From NCBI GenBank assembly GCA_965153355.1, contig OZ231127.1, positions 63,240,001-63,304,000 of the forward strand: a stretch of 64,000 bases of DNA, given 5' to 3'. The DNA comes from Flaccisagitta enflata (Eukaryota; Chaetognatha; Sagittoidea; Aphragmophora). Below, in pieces: positions 1 to 10,718 of the stretch. A program made the position numbers and the translations under genes. Numbering within the stretch: position 1 is the stretch's first letter; each line of letters starts with the position of its first letter. The notes below the pieces were generated by a model. That model saw only the letters and a list, made by a program, of their open reading frames with translations, ran no database searches and was not told the origin of the DNA.

Positions 1-102
1 GGGGGACAGATGGACGGAGGAGGAGAAGGAGGAGAAGGAGAAAATTCCCCATATGTGTGGAAGCAGTGGTCATCGACCCCTTTGGGGCTGCTGCCCAAAA
101 AG
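1..102 (+). mobile_element. Q element fragment, subfamily B, short-arm end, cut by window edge
   Basis: A G-run and GGA/GAA-rich stretch leads into a TIR of the type AAATTCCCCATATGTG...GGTCATCGACCCCTTTGGGG, ending GCTGCCCAAAAAGG. The same terminus is seen at 54430-54500 and 40010-40059. Only the right end lies in the window. The fragment abuts a P-element fragment without a gap. Confidence 0.7.
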
Positions 103-173
103 GGGACCAATCAACCGACCAACTGACAGACCGACATAGCGGGGTGTAGAGTTATGTAGCACGTGACTAAAAA
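103..173 (-). mobile_element. P element head fragment
   Basis: An ACNG-rich tract (accaatcaaccgaccaactg) is followed by GCGGGGTGTAGAGTTATG and an imperfect hairpin ending GTGACTAAAAA. This is the head of family P read on the minus strand. The hairpin is degraded relative to the perfect palindrome at 4765-4782. Confidence 0.7.
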
Positions 174-494
174 TGCAGTTGGCAGCGTCCGATAGGCTTA
201 TTGAAAATTTTCCTGAATCTCACAAATTCAGTCAAAATCGGGTGAGAGACAGCGCTACAGTGATGTTTGAAAGTAAAGTAAGATTTCGTTTTTTGAGTGC
301 CTGACGCCATTGCCTTTATTTGCGACAACGTTGCTACTGTGGTTAACTTGTTACAGTTTGAGATGCATACAAAGTCATTCTCAATCAGAAATGAAGAAAA
401 AGTGAGTTGTAATCATCTCTCCCTTGCTGTAACGATGGCGTCTCAAGATGGAGAACAACCGGTTCAAAAGAAAACGCGTACACAGATAGACAAA
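174..494. other. Unplaced non-coding sequence
   Basis: No repeat family recognised. An open frame covers 297-677, but its second half is the 177-bp MITE, it has no recognisable domain, and it is judged spurious. Confidence 0.5.
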
Positions 495-671
495 CAGTTG
501 AACCCCGCTCTAATGGACCCGCCACCAATGGAATTCCGCCTTAAACAGATGCAAATCCAGGGTCCCATCAAATTAATTTCTTTTACTTGCTTTATTGGCA
601 ATAACAGAAGTCTTCCTATAACAGAAAAAAATTGTTGGACCCCTGAAATGCGTTATAGCGGAGTTCAACTG
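495..671. mobile_element. 177-bp TA-type MITE, copy 1
   Basis: Begins CAGTTGAACCCCGCTCTAA and ends GCGGAGTTCAACTG followed by TA. A second copy of exactly the same length lies at 8978-9154 with TA on both sides. The CAGTTGAACC terminus and TA target resemble short non-autonomous pogo/Tc1-mariner elements; that assignment is family knowledge and not proven here. The base pair left of this copy is AA, so one TA may have mutated. Confidence 0.75.
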
Positions 672-920
672 TACTAGATTTCCTGCCAGAAATGGGTGAT
701 CTTTCACCAATTCAAGATTTGAAAGGACAGCGCACACCGTCTCGATGTCAAACGCTTTGTCTTTTCCCTTACTTGTTGACGCTTGGTCTTACCCTGAGCG
801 ATGCTAGTACAAATGTTGTCGACGAAGTGTTGAAAAACACCCTGTTCAAGTGCTTGCTGGAAAAACAAAATCTGAAAAATGTCTTCGTGCGGATGTCCGC
901 GACTTGTATACGAATGCGAG
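672..920. other. Unplaced sequence before a GTT tract
   Basis: AT-rich flank with no recognised gene or repeat. The frames crossing it run into poly-Cys, poly-Leu or poly-Val encoded by the GTT tract. Confidence 0.5.
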
Positions 921-921
921 G

Positions 922-993
<72 letters not shown>

Positions 994-1063
994 TTGATGT
1001 TGTTTTTGTTGTTGTTTTTGTTGTTGTTTTTGTTGTTGTTTTTGTTGTTGTTTTTGTTGTTGG
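921..1063. repeat. (GTT)n microsatellite grading into a 12-bp variant array
   Basis: About 70 bp of pure GTT is followed by several TTTTTGTTGTTG units. The 12-mer looks like a secondary expansion of a mutated triplet tract. Confidence 0.95.
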
Positions 1064-1339
1064 CGTTATCATCCTGTTATCATCTAATGCCATCATCTGT
1101 CATTATTGTCTGTCGTTGTGTTCTGTCATTTTTGTTGGGGAATTTTTTTTTCTTTTGCTTTTCAATGTGATTTAATTGGTTTATGTCAATGGCTCATCGT
1201 TATGGTTATGAATATAATCATCATGTCTATTTGTACTCAATGCAAATCTGCTACACAGGAAGTTGAATTCGTCATGGAATAAGGTTCAGCGTCATGGCAA
1301 TTTTTCCAATGAGGGTCTCAAAGCTATGACCTATGACTG

Positions 1340-1560
1340 TGGCTATGATGTCTGGTTTGGGGTCTGAGAGGCCTGATTTGGGGTGTGAGAGGCCTTATTG
1401 GAGGTCTGAGATGCCTGATTTGAGGTCTGAGAGGCCTGATTTGGGGTCTGGGAGGCCTGATTTGAGGTCTGAGAGCCTTGTTTTAAGGCTGAGGGGGGAC
1501 GTAAACATCAGACTGGAAAAATTGCCTTGTGTGGAATCATAGGTCATCTGCCAAAAAGGG
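1340..1560 (+). mobile_element. Truncated Q-like element with 21-bp minisatellite
   Basis: Units of the GAGGTCTGAGAGGCCTGATT type (1350-1490) lead to a G-run, then GGAATCATAGGTCATC and CTGCCAAAAAGG. The end matches subfamilies E/B but lacks the CCCC..GGGG hairpin. A P-like ACNG tract follows directly. Confidence 0.6.
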
Positions 1561-1696
1561 GACCAATTGACCGACTGATCAACCAACCGACATTGTGTTT
1601 TAGTGTGGGAAGAGTGGGGGACGATGTCTTTTCCCCTTAATTACTAGTCAGGGCGATTCTATACCTCACTATCTTGGTCTGTCAGTTGGTCGGCCC

Positions 1697-1850
1697 CTTT
1701 TTGGGCAGCAGCCCCAAAGGGGTTGATGGCCTATACTTTCACACAGGGGAATTTTCCTTCTTCCTCCCTTCTTCTTCTCCTCCTCCTCCTTCACCGTACC
1801 CCCCCCCCATTCCAGTCTTGAGGCCCAAATCCCAACTTACACTGGGGTAG
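1697..1850 (-). mobile_element. Q element fragment, subfamily B
   Basis: CTTTTTGGGCAGCAGCCCC, then a B-type TIR with TCACACAGGGGAATTTTCC, a CTT/CTCC-rich stretch, a C-run and a single interior unit (TTGAGGCCCAAATCCCAA). The far end is missing. A P-type 3' end (GTAGCCATGTATCCAGCC, TTGTTT) follows at 1851-1874. Confidence 0.65.
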
Positions 1851-1875
1851 CCATGTATCCAGCCTTGTTTGTTAA

Positions 1876-2455
1876 GAAGCTATATGCAAATGAAGTTGAT
1901 ATGGTCGAAGATCCCAAAAATTGAAATTTTACTGTACTTTGGAAGATCACTATAGATATGTTTCTGAACCGACTAGGACAAAATTTGTGAGATATAGAAA
2001 GGATTTTGACAGATCTTTTAAACGCCGCCAGCTGTATTTTTCTCCTTTTGTTCATTTAGAAATTATTTGCAAACCAAGTTAATATGGTCTGAGATCCAAA
2101 AAATTGAAATTTTACTATAATTTGGGAGATCACTGTAGCTATGCTTCTGAACCAATTTGGACAAAATTTGTGAGATACAGGAAGGATTTTGACAGATTTT
2201 TTTAACGCTGCACGCCATATTTTTCTCCTTTTGTTCGTTTAGAAATTATTTGCAAATGAAGTTGATATGGTCTAAGATCCTTGAAATTGAAATTTTACTG
2301 TACTTTGGGAGATCACTGTAGCTATGTTTCTGAACTGATTTGGACAAAGTTTGTGAGATTCTGAAAGGATTTTAAAAGATCTCTCTGATGAGACCAACCG
2401 CGATTTTTTGTATCAAAGCGTTTAGAAGCAATATGCAAATGAAGTTAAGTTGTTC
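1876..2455. repeat. Diverged ~183-bp tandem repeat, three units plus the start of a fourth
   Basis: The landmark GTTGATATGG or its variants recurs at 1895, 2078, 2261 and 2444, spaced exactly 183 bp. Each unit carries AATTTTACTRTA, GGGAGATCACTGTAGC and GGACAAAATTTGTGAGAT. The units are clearly diverged, so the duplication is old. No frame is conserved through them. Confidence 0.9.
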
Positions 2456-3290
2456 AGCCATTTACCACTGCAACATCCCCTAGGACTTCATTTTGGCCAA
2501 TTGATGACCAAAAATCCAAATGAACCATATTTTTGTGCTGAAACATATTAATTAGAATGTATATTTTCCAAAAAAATCAACAATTTTGATTTTGGTCATT
2601 TTTTACGACCACCTCCATCAGGACTTGATATTTGGCCAATTTGCACCCTGTACCTGCCCCCCATGGGGCACCCCTCATGACTACCCACACCACCACCTAC
2701 CTTTATGTTTTCTTCATCCAACAAGCCCAAGAATGAGACTTTTTGCCAAAATCTTGACCATTTTTGCATGATTTTAGTTTCTTAGCTCCCACATCAATTT
2801 TGGCTCTTTTTGGGCCATTTTGGCCAACTTTGGCGAGGTGGCCTAACTCAGGGGGGCCCTGAAGTGGCCACCAATGATGTTTTCCCACTTACATACACCA
2901 TGCCCCATGTGAAAAACCGCGGCCAGCTCAAGGGGACGATATGAGGCCATTCTGAGACACCCCAGTAATACAGGTTCTTTTGGCGACAGTGCAATCTAAA
3001 AGCGGTGTAAGTCTGCAACATACATCCTTACCTAATCATTACCTTATCTCATCATTACCCAACGTTTATTTCAAGACTATGAGTTGAGTTGAACTGAAGT
3101 TGATTTACAGCCAAAAGAGATTCTCGTTCCGATCATTTACTAGCACTGCAGTACTGACAAAACTGGTTCCTCGAGATAATACGGTGTTGGTTGTGTGCAC
3201 GCGACGCTATGAATTGCCATGTTGTTTGCAACAATTTGCTTTTTGTTGAAAATATGCTAAAATTTTAAAGCTCCATGGTTCAAATGTGAA
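2456..3290. other. Unplaced sequence
   Basis: Mixed-composition DNA with no supported gene, RNA or repeat. Short frames (61 codons) occur on both strands at 2586-2888 with no recognisable motif. Confidence 0.4.
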
Positions 3291-3357
3291 GACTGGAAGA
3301 ATAAGTATAAGAATGGAAAAAGAAAAAAGAAGAGAAAGAAGGAGAACAAGGAGAAGG

Positions 3358-3429
3358 ACGTTAGGAAATTCACCCCTGTGTCCTACAGGACATCGGCCCT
3401 TTGAGGCCACTGAGGCCACTGCCCAAAAA
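3358..3429 (+). mobile_element. Solo Q terminus, subfamily C short arm
   Basis: ACGTTAGGAAATTCACCCC, then CCTGTGTCCTACAGG, then a ggccctttgaggcc stem with a small internal duplication (GGCCACT twice), ending TGCCCAAAAAGG. It is flanked on both sides by GAA/GA-rich DNA, as is the complete C copy just downstream. Confidence 0.7.
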
Positions 3430-3560
3430 GGAGAGGAAGAAGGAGAAGACAAAGAGGAAAAGGATGAGGAAGAGAAAGACGAAGAAGAGGAGGAAAAAGA
3501 AGAAGAAGGAGAAGGAAAAGAAGAAGAAAAAGAAATAGAAGAAGAGGAAGAAGAAGAACA
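3430..3560. repeat. GA/GAA-rich impure microsatellite
   Basis: A polypurine stretch begins right after a GCCCAAAAAGG terminus, the same arrangement as at 4149. Frames across it encode Glu/Lys or, on the other strand, Ser/Phe runs. Confidence 0.9.
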
Positions 3561-4148
3561 AGTCATCCAAGGATTGCACATGGTCAGCGGTACCCGATGC
3601 CCTGCTTGGAGTGATCAACTGAAGAGATGGAGTGAGAGCAGGGCAGCGGCCCCAAAGGGCCGATGTCCTGCAGGACACAGGGGTGAATTTCCTTACGTCC
3701 TGAGAAGGCATATTTCAGGCCTTAAAGGCAATTTTCCATGATATTCAATGAGAGCGATGTATTTTCTACAATTTATTGTGTAATTTTCCATGTTATTCAA
3801 TGGGAATTTCATTTTTTTGTCAATTTTCTATGTTATCCAATTGCTATTTTGCATTTTCTTTTATTTTTTGTTAATTTTCCATGTTATTCGATGGAAAATG
3901 TGCATTTTTCTATTGTTTGTAAATTTGCCATGTTATTCAATGGGAAGTTTGCAAGTTGTCATTTTCCCATGTTATTCAATGGGAAGTTTGCATCTTGTCA
4001 TTTTCCCATGTTATTCAATGGAAATTTGAGAATTGAGAAGGTTCAGGGGGGGACGTACGGACGGACGTACGTACGTACGGACGGACGTAAGGAAATTCAC
4101 CCCTGTGTCCTACAGGACATCGGCCCTTTGGGGCCGCTGCCCAAAAAG
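3561..4148 (+). mobile_element. Complete Q element, subfamily C (copy C1)
   Basis: The long arm starts AGTCATCCAAGGATTGCAC (terminal hairpin ATCC-AA-GGAT, 3565-3574) and continues with GGTCAGCGGTACCCG. The left TIR (about 3651-3705) and right TIR (about 4083-4148) are inverted copies built of GGGCAGCGGCCCC...GGCC, TGTCCTG..CAGGACA and AATTTCC. The interior (3740-4030) is not the usual 21-bp minisatellite but 38-50 bp units with CATGTTATTCAATGGGAA. The right end is GCTGCCCAAAAAGG, followed by GAA. Confidence 0.85.
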
Positions 4149-4410
4149 GAGAAGAAGAAGAAGAAGAAGAAGAAGAAGAAGAAGAAGAAGAAGAAGAAGA
4201 AGAAGAAGAAGAAGAAGAAGAAGAAGAAGAAGAAGAAGAAGAAGAAGAAGAAGAAGAAGAAGAAGAAGAAGAAGAAGAAGAAGAAGAAGAAGAAGAAGAA
4301 GAAGAAGAAGAAGAAGAAGAAGAAGAAGAAGAAGAAGAAAAAGAAGAAGAAGATTAAGAAGAAGAAGGTAAAGAATACGAAGAGGAAAAAGAAGAAAAAG
4401 AAAAAAAGAT
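4149..4410. repeat. (GAA)n microsatellite, pure then degenerate
   Basis: About 190 bp of uninterrupted GAA/AGA, then A/G-rich decay to 4410. Homopurine strand. It abuts a Q short-arm end. Confidence 0.95.
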
Positions 4411-4422
4411 AAAAGAGAAGGG

Positions 4423-4787
4423 AAACAAGCCCAAAAGGGCAACAGTCGCGTGCGTCTGGAAATGACAAGCAAAATGTTGAGAAATGTTGAAAAATGTTAA
4501 GAGATGTTAGAAAATGTTAAAAACGTTAAAAAATGTTAGAAAATGTTAAAAATGTTGAAAAATGTTAAAAAATGTTAAAGAATGTTAAAAAGGTTGAAAA
4601 ATGTTAAAATGCCAAAAATGTCAGAAAATGTTAAGAAATGTTAAAAAATGTTTAAAAATGTTAAGAAATGTTAAAAAATGCTAAAAAATGATGAAAAACG
4701 TCGAAAATTTAGAAATGTTACGGGACGGACGGACGGACGGACCAACCGACAGACCAAGGTGTAGAGTCGCGTGCACGCGACTAAAAA
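4423..4787 (-). mobile_element. Complete P element with ~10-bp interior array
   Basis: Read on the minus strand, the head is the perfect 18-bp palindrome AGTCGCGTGCACGCGACT (4765-4782), then CTACACCTTGG and a GGTC/CGTC tract. The interior (4475-4715) is repeated AAATGTTAAA-type units. The distal end (4423-4455) is the complement of AGACGCACGCGACTGTTGCC...GGGCTTGTTT. A very similar distal end occurs at 57998-58032. Confidence 0.85.
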
Positions 4788-4803
4788 TGAAAAAGAAAAA
4801 GAG

Positions 4804-4963
4804 GAAGAAGAAGAAGAAGAAGAAGAAGAAGAAGAAGAAGAAGAAGAAGAAGAAGAAGAAGAAGAAGAAGAAGAAGAAGAAGAAGAAGAAGAAGAAGAAG
4901 AAGAAGAAGAAGAAGAAGAAGAAGAAGAAGAAGAAGAAGAAGAAGAAGAAGAAGAAGAAGAAA
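4804..4963. repeat. (GAA)n microsatellite
   Basis: About 160 bp of pure GAA, starting a few bases after the A-rich tail (CTAAAAATGAAAAAGAAAAA) of the preceding P element. This suggests growth from that tail. Confidence 0.95.
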
Positions 4964-5235
4964 ACAAGGGAGGAGGAAGAGATGCAGGAGGAAGGTTTTT
5001 GGACCAGGAAAAGATTAAAGCAACAAAAGGGAAAAGGAGCAAAAACCAAATTCTATTGAGGGCTGGGCGATTGAAAATATGATCCCTTTTTGATCCAGTT
5101 GCCTTGTCTCGGATGACTTATTGCTTTCCAAAAAATCCGGTCGCCCCTAGAAAATGAAGGCGAATCGCCGTGTGGAACCACGAAGGCGAACAATGAAGGC
5201 GAATGACGGCGAATGACGGTGAGCACACACGTGTG

Positions 5236-5455
<220 letters not shown>

Positions 5456-5639
5456 TTTTTTACAATTAGACTCACAGTGCTTTACAGTAGCCAGACAGTG
5501 TCCGAGGGTCTAAGAGTTAGAAAGGCAAACAGAGATAGAGAGAGAATGGGCAAAGAGAGAGAACCAAAGGTGGTTTCTATACTATCTAGAACATATGTAT
5601 ATCGACAGGCATTTTAAGCAATAACTCTGTTAAGAATAA

Positions 5640-6213
5640 AAAATTTATATAAAAATCAGTAAGATTCTGAAACTATTTCGAATTTCTGACCAAATGCCGC
5701 AAACTGCATCCTTTTAGCTCAAGGCGTTTAGAATTGACAGGCAAAACAAGATTGATACTTCAATTAGAAAATGTCCAAAAAAATGCATCTAGTTTCTGTA
5801 CAAGTTACTAAGTCTCCTTGCAGATAGATTGGAGGTTTCTTCCACCCTATTTTTGGTCCTAATTACAGCGCCCAACACCTTTGCTACATTATCTTGGTTG
5901 ATTTCAACCTCTTTGAATCATTGGGATTGCAACTGAAGGAAAAGGGAGAACATGGCATACGCTAAGGAATTTTTAAAATAAAATTTTATGAGGGAAAGTT
6001 ATTATGCATTTATACAAAGCATTTGTGTTAAAGTGCTTAGAAAATCCACATACAAATATGTGTTGAAACCCAAAGATGTAATATTAAGAATCTTACATGT
6101 TTTGGCAGTTTTTTTATGATTCCTATACTGCTAAATTAACCAATCCCCATACTGTCGATATACTTATGTTCTAGATAGTACCTCACCCGAAAAAGATTTA
6201 TCGGGTGCTGGGA
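5640..6213. other. Unplaced AT-rich sequence
   Basis: No supported gene or repeat seen on either strand. Confidence 0.4.
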
Positions 6214-6670
6214 ATCTTTAAACCTTTATTTCCCAGTGACGTGCGTTCAACAGCGGAGATGGACGTCAGTGAGGTGAGGATCGAACTGAATGGGGGATTG
6301 GCATGGGTTGTATGGATTATCTTCAAACTGTGATTTCTTCGTGTGAGTGCTTCCGACAATTGAACTGAATGGCCACTCGTGGGATATGGTTGGAACAAAA
6401 TGGTGGTTTTCTTCAAACCTAAAATTCCCAGTGACGTTTGTTTGAATGGGATGAAGATGGGAGGAGTTGGGAATTGGGATGGTAATCAAAGATTATCTTT
6501 TAACTCTTGCTTTCTAGTGGGTGGTAAAAGCGGGCTTCAATGGACGCATGCGGGTTGCAGAATGGGCCTAAATAAGAGATTGGGATGGGATGAACGGATT
6601 ATCATCCAACCTTTATTTCATTGTGATGCTCATTCTACAGCGGGGCTTGAAAGGACGCATGCGTGTTAGA
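6214..6670. repeat. Degenerate minisatellite-like block, ~90-105 bp period
   Basis: Variants of GGATTATCTTCAAACC and TTTATTTCCCAGTGACG recur near 6217, 6314, 6408, 6491 and 6597, with AATGGGATGGAT-like and AAAGGACGCATGCG-like segments between. Spacing is irregular, so this is an old, decayed tandem array. Confidence 0.55.
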
Positions 6671-7178
6671 GTTTTGGTTTGTATGGGGAAATATAATGAA
6701 AGTTGAATAGTTATGTCATGGAGGATCACATTGAATTTGTTATAGATAAGAGAGGCGTGGAAGGTAGATAATGAGATTTTTTTTAAATCATCCGGCTATC
6801 TGAAAAAGAAATCACAAACTGGAAAAGAAATCATATGTGAGACTGACTATTGTTAAAGGGATAGGAGAAAATTAGTGATAAAGAAAGTACAATGAACTCT
6901 ATAGCTTCATGTTAAATGATTATAGGCATGGAAGGGAAGGAAGAAAATGAAAAGCGGGAAAGACGTTGTTGACTATGTTTAGACAATAATGGCAACATCA
7001 GGCAGGAGACGGCCTTGAAAGGAAAAGATTCTTGATCTAAACATCTTCTCAAACTAAGCACGCGATTGCCAAGAGAAAAATACAGAGAGAGAGAGAGAGA
7101 GAGACAAAGAGACAATGAGATCGAAAGATAGACATATTAAGACAGACAGAAAGACAGATTTAGAGATTGCCGAGAGAA

Positions 7179-7180
<2 letters not shown>
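6671..7180. other. Unplaced sequence with a short GA run
   Basis: AT-rich DNA with a short (GA)n run near 7083-7103. The segment GCCGAGAGAAAAATACAGAG at 7169 echoes GCCAAGAGAAAAATACAGAG at 7068, so the GA tract and its flank look locally duplicated. Confidence 0.5.
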
Positions 7181-7183
<3 letters not shown>

Positions 7184-7265
<82 letters not shown>

Positions 7266-7290
7266 CAGAAAGGGAGAGAAAAAGAGAAAG
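7184..7290. repeat. (GA)n microsatellite
   Basis: About 70 bp pure GA, then GA-rich decay. Confidence 0.95.
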
Positions 7291-8206
7291 AGGATATCAA
7301 TGTCTGTCCAACTAAGACGACATTGTTTTGTTTCTTTTCTAAGCTAATCTATGCGCCTGTCAATTTTCTATTGTTCTTTTCTTTCAAAAGATTCTCCCTT
7401 TTGAGCACATTACCGACAGCGACATTATGGGTGTACAGGAATGAGAAGGACTGTATTTCTAGTATCTCCTATTTTGAAATCCCATTTTCGTTGGTCTGTT
7501 GATCCATAGGTTGGTATGTTCTTTGATGAAGTCTCTTATATTTTCATGGTATTGATTCATCTGCTACCGCATACATTGATTTGGAACAATTGTAATGATG
7601 ATCACACAACCTAGTTCGGCCATCAATACAAAATGTATTGTTATTTTCCCGATAAGCAAACCTCTGTAATTTCACGTCATCGAGGCCCCATAAGTTGAGC
7701 GCTTGATCCTTGACGCTCGACGCTTAATCAATCAGATAAAACTTTTGGCCCAATGCAATGACTGTAGTTCCCGATGTGATTTTCATGTCTGATAGAGATG
7801 CAGAAGCGATCAGCTTTCATGCCGGAAGCAGTCGGAAGCAGTCGACGTCGACCACTTCCACATCCTAAATTCCCGATATGCCTTCGCGACGGAATGTTCC
7901 CGTACACCGATCATCTTGATCTCATTGACAGATAATTGTCGTCACTCATCATTGCGACAAATATGAAAAAAAATCACCGATCAACTCCCTCCCCCTTTCA
8001 CTCCCACCCCTCCGCTCAAAGCATTGAGAAATTTCCTCTTCTTTTTCATGCATCAATTTCCGTCCTGCAGAATATGAATGAGGTTGATTATAATAATGGA
8101 ATAAAAGGTGGGTAAACAGGTTTCTTTTTATCTTCTAAATTCTCAAAGGGATGCCGTCCTTGGATTCGTTTTTGTTTTGTTCCTAATCGCAAATATCGTA
8201 GAGTTT
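7291..8206. other. Unplaced sequence
   Basis: No supported gene or repeat. A short direct duplication (GAAGCAGTCG) occurs near 7828-7846. Confidence 0.4.
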
Positions 8207-8503
<297 letters not shown>

Positions 8504-8520
8504 CCTCTTAGGATGTCTAT

Positions 8521-8521
<1 letters not shown>

Positions 8522-8613
<92 letters not shown>
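8522..8613. repeat. (CA)n microsatellite
   Basis: About 92 bp of pure CA, 20 bp after the GTT tract. The pair forms a compound microsatellite region. Confidence 0.97.
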
Positions 8614-8615
<2 letters not shown>

Positions 8616-8884
8616 CAAGCTTTCGGCGAGTGTCTTGCCCAGCTGTTTCACGCGCTCGGCCCGGGCTTCGGCATTAGATTCTCCCATGTGCGGGAGGGGG
8701 GGAAAGGAGGTTTGAGTAGATTGAGGTTTTGCTTTGAATGTTGTTGTTGCGACCTTGGCCCAATGCTTGGCTCCCGTAGAACTAGTGCAGGAGTCAAGTG
8801 AGTTTTAAGTCAAGTTCAAAAAGGTTGATCTTCATCGTCTGGGTTTCCACAGGTGGAGGGAGACAGAGAGAGAAAAGACCGACC

Positions 8885-8888
<4 letters not shown>

Positions 8889-8962
<74 letters not shown>
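8889..8962. repeat. (GA)n microsatellite
   Basis: About 74 bp of pure GA. Its left flank (GAAAAGACCGACCACCAGAG) is nearly identical to the flank of the GA tract at 20137 (GAAAAGACCGACAACCAGAG), so the two tracts belong to copies of one repeat. Confidence 0.95.
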
Positions 8963-8967
<5 letters not shown>

Positions 8968-8977
8968 TATAGTTGTA

Positions 8978-9154
8978 CAGTTAAACCCCACTCTAACGGA
9001 CTCGCCACCAACGGAATTACGCCTATACCAGACGCAAATTTATGGTCCCTTCAAGTTAATTTCTTTTATTACCTTTGTTGGCAATAACAGAAGTCCGCAT
9101 ACAACAGAAAAAAATTGGGGGTCCTCTGAAATCTGTTAGAGCAGAGTTCAACTG
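8978..9154. mobile_element. 177-bp TA-type MITE, copy 2
   Basis: TA at 8976-8977, then CAGTTAAACCCCACTCTAAC, and at the other end GCAGAGTTCAACTG then TA at 9155-9156. Same length and interior landmarks (TTGGCAATAACAGAAGTC, AACAGAAAAAAATTG) as 495-671. TA on both sides fits target duplication by a Tc1/mariner/pogo-type transposase. No coding capacity. Confidence 0.85.
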
Positions 9155-9238
9155 TACTCATATCAATTGACATTTCTTATGATGCACGTAGAATGGTCTC
9201 AATTTCGGCATTACAAAGAAACATTATTTTCAACATTT

Positions 9239-9461
9239 TTCATGTTCCATTTGCATAATTAAAGCCGAATCTCATTGGAAAATCGATTTGGACTTGATCT
9301 AGGCACTCCGTAATCAATGCGTTTGTTAGTTATAAAATGACTTTAGAAGAAATTCTCATGGCTGTAGCAATCAATTCTATACAACTGCAGCATTGATTAC
9401 TGAGTGTCTAGATCAAGTCCAAACCGGGACTGGGCCCTTACTATGCAAATGGAACATGAAG
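9239..9461. mobile_element. Imperfect inverted repeat, MITE-like
   Basis: The left arm from CATGTTCCATTTGCATAA (9239) and the right arm ending TATGCAAATGGAACATG (9461) pair, as do GGACTTGATCTAGGCACTC and GAGTGTCTAGATCAAGTCC further in. Arms are about 70-85 bp with mismatches. No clear target duplication was found. Confidence 0.65.
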
Positions 9462-9594
9462 AGTGCTTGGAAATAGCATTTCATCCGAGTGCCCATTCCG
9501 AGCCCATTCCAATGTAGAGGTGAAGAACCAAATCAAATTGCTTGAAAGTAAAAAGACCGGCACTAAAGTACAGTTTGTGATGTAGGTCTAAACA

Positions 9595-9737
9595 AAACAA
9601 GGCAGAATACACAGCAATCCAGTCGCGGACTGTTTGGCAGGAGCAGTAATGCGAAAACTGCTCGAAATTCAAAAATGTGACCAATGTACCGACCTACCGA
9701 CCTACCGACCGACACGGCAGGGTGTAGAGTCGCGTAA
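9595..9737 (-). mobile_element. P element, short copy with damaged head
   Basis: On the plus strand: ACAAGGCAGAATACAC, GTCGCGGAC, GGAGCAGTAATGCG, an ACCGACCT tract, CAGGGTGTAGAGTCGCG, then an abrupt switch to the next copy. The palindrome is cut in half. The copy at 15205-15360 is the closest match. Confidence 0.75.
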
Positions 9738-9860
9738 GGTGTGCCTTTCGGATCGTCAAACGAATGCATTACTGACCATCAGACCAATAGACCAACAGAC
9801 AAACACACTAACAGACCAACAGACCAACGGACACAGCCAGCATTGGCGCACCTAAAAAAA
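9738..9860 (-). mobile_element. P-type element, GGTGCGCC-head variant
   Basis: GGATCGTCAAACGAATGC, an ACAGACCAAC tract, GGACACAGCC, then a TTGGCGCACCTAAAAAAAG tail. The same variant occurs at 26725-26843, where the head hairpin is intact. Confidence 0.65.
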
Positions 9861-10619
9861 GATGTTGAAAAAAGCCTGTTGATTGAGCCTTCGAGTTACA
9901 CGGATGGACACAGAGGCTGCAAGGGTTGAAAAGAAAGAAACCGGCGCGGTTGGACCAAGCGTTGGCCGGCAAGAATCTCGTCACAAAACGAACATATTCT
10001 ATGATTCTCACGAGGTGGGTTTCCTCTAACTTTGCATTCAATCTCATCGCACCCGACAAGATATTGAAGGATGATACATTTTACAACAACTCCGACACGA
10101 ACAAAACCATCCTCTGTCACTTCAGTCATTCGATAACAATCATAACATTCATATCGCACCTAGCCAGAAAGTTGATATGATGATGTTTCATTTTCTAACA
10201 CTTTACCTCTTTACCTCTCTCTTACACTCAATTCTTTATCTTTCTCAGACACCACGTCACACTTGACTAGGCAACGAAGGGCGATAAATCCTTAACTTTT
10301 ATAAAAAAGAAAAAAAAAGAAAAAAAAAGAAAAGCCTTTGTCACGGATAAGTTGACGATAGACAGTGATAAAGCTGGCATTCTATACTCTCTCTGTCTCA
10401 CGTCTAATCTCTTTACTGTAGCTACCTTTCACACCAGAGTCACTCACACCGCACCTTATCAGAAAACGGAGAGAGATACATTTTCTAACGCTTGGATCTT
10501 TGCCTTCCATTCTATTCATGGCAGAAGCCATAAAATTAACCACGCGAGTATCGCATCGATTTAGCTGAGGTAAGACCTCTTAACTGACTGGATATGAATT
10601 ATTTAAAAAACAGTAACTC
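9861..10619. other. Unplaced sequence
   Basis: No supported gene. A short A-rich stretch (AAAAAAAAGA repeated) lies at 10303-10335. Confidence 0.4.
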
Positions 10620-10639
10620 GGGTTTGCAATATCGTCGCG

Positions 10640-10718
10640 GCGAGGCCTGGCTAGGTGGGCAGGGCGTGACGGACCGACGGACAGAGCCTCTTAAAGAGAG
10701 GTGCTATGACGCACCTAA
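10640..10718 (-). mobile_element. P-type element head fragment
   Basis: GGGCAGGGCGTGACGG, ACCGACGG, ACAGAGCCTCTTAAAGAG, then AGGTGCTATGACGCACCT (stem AGGTGC/GCACCT with a mismatch) and AAAAA. The opposite-strand counterpart is at 28465. Confidence 0.65.

Noticed and set aside
297-677. A 126-codon frame with ordinary composition near the left edge
   Set aside because: The second half is a 177-bp MITE and the frame ends in its terminal repeat; no homology recognised.
3286-3741. A 151-codon Lys/Glu-rich frame resembling a charged nuclear protein
   Set aside because: It spans a GAA/GA tract between two Q termini; composition is explained by the microsatellite.
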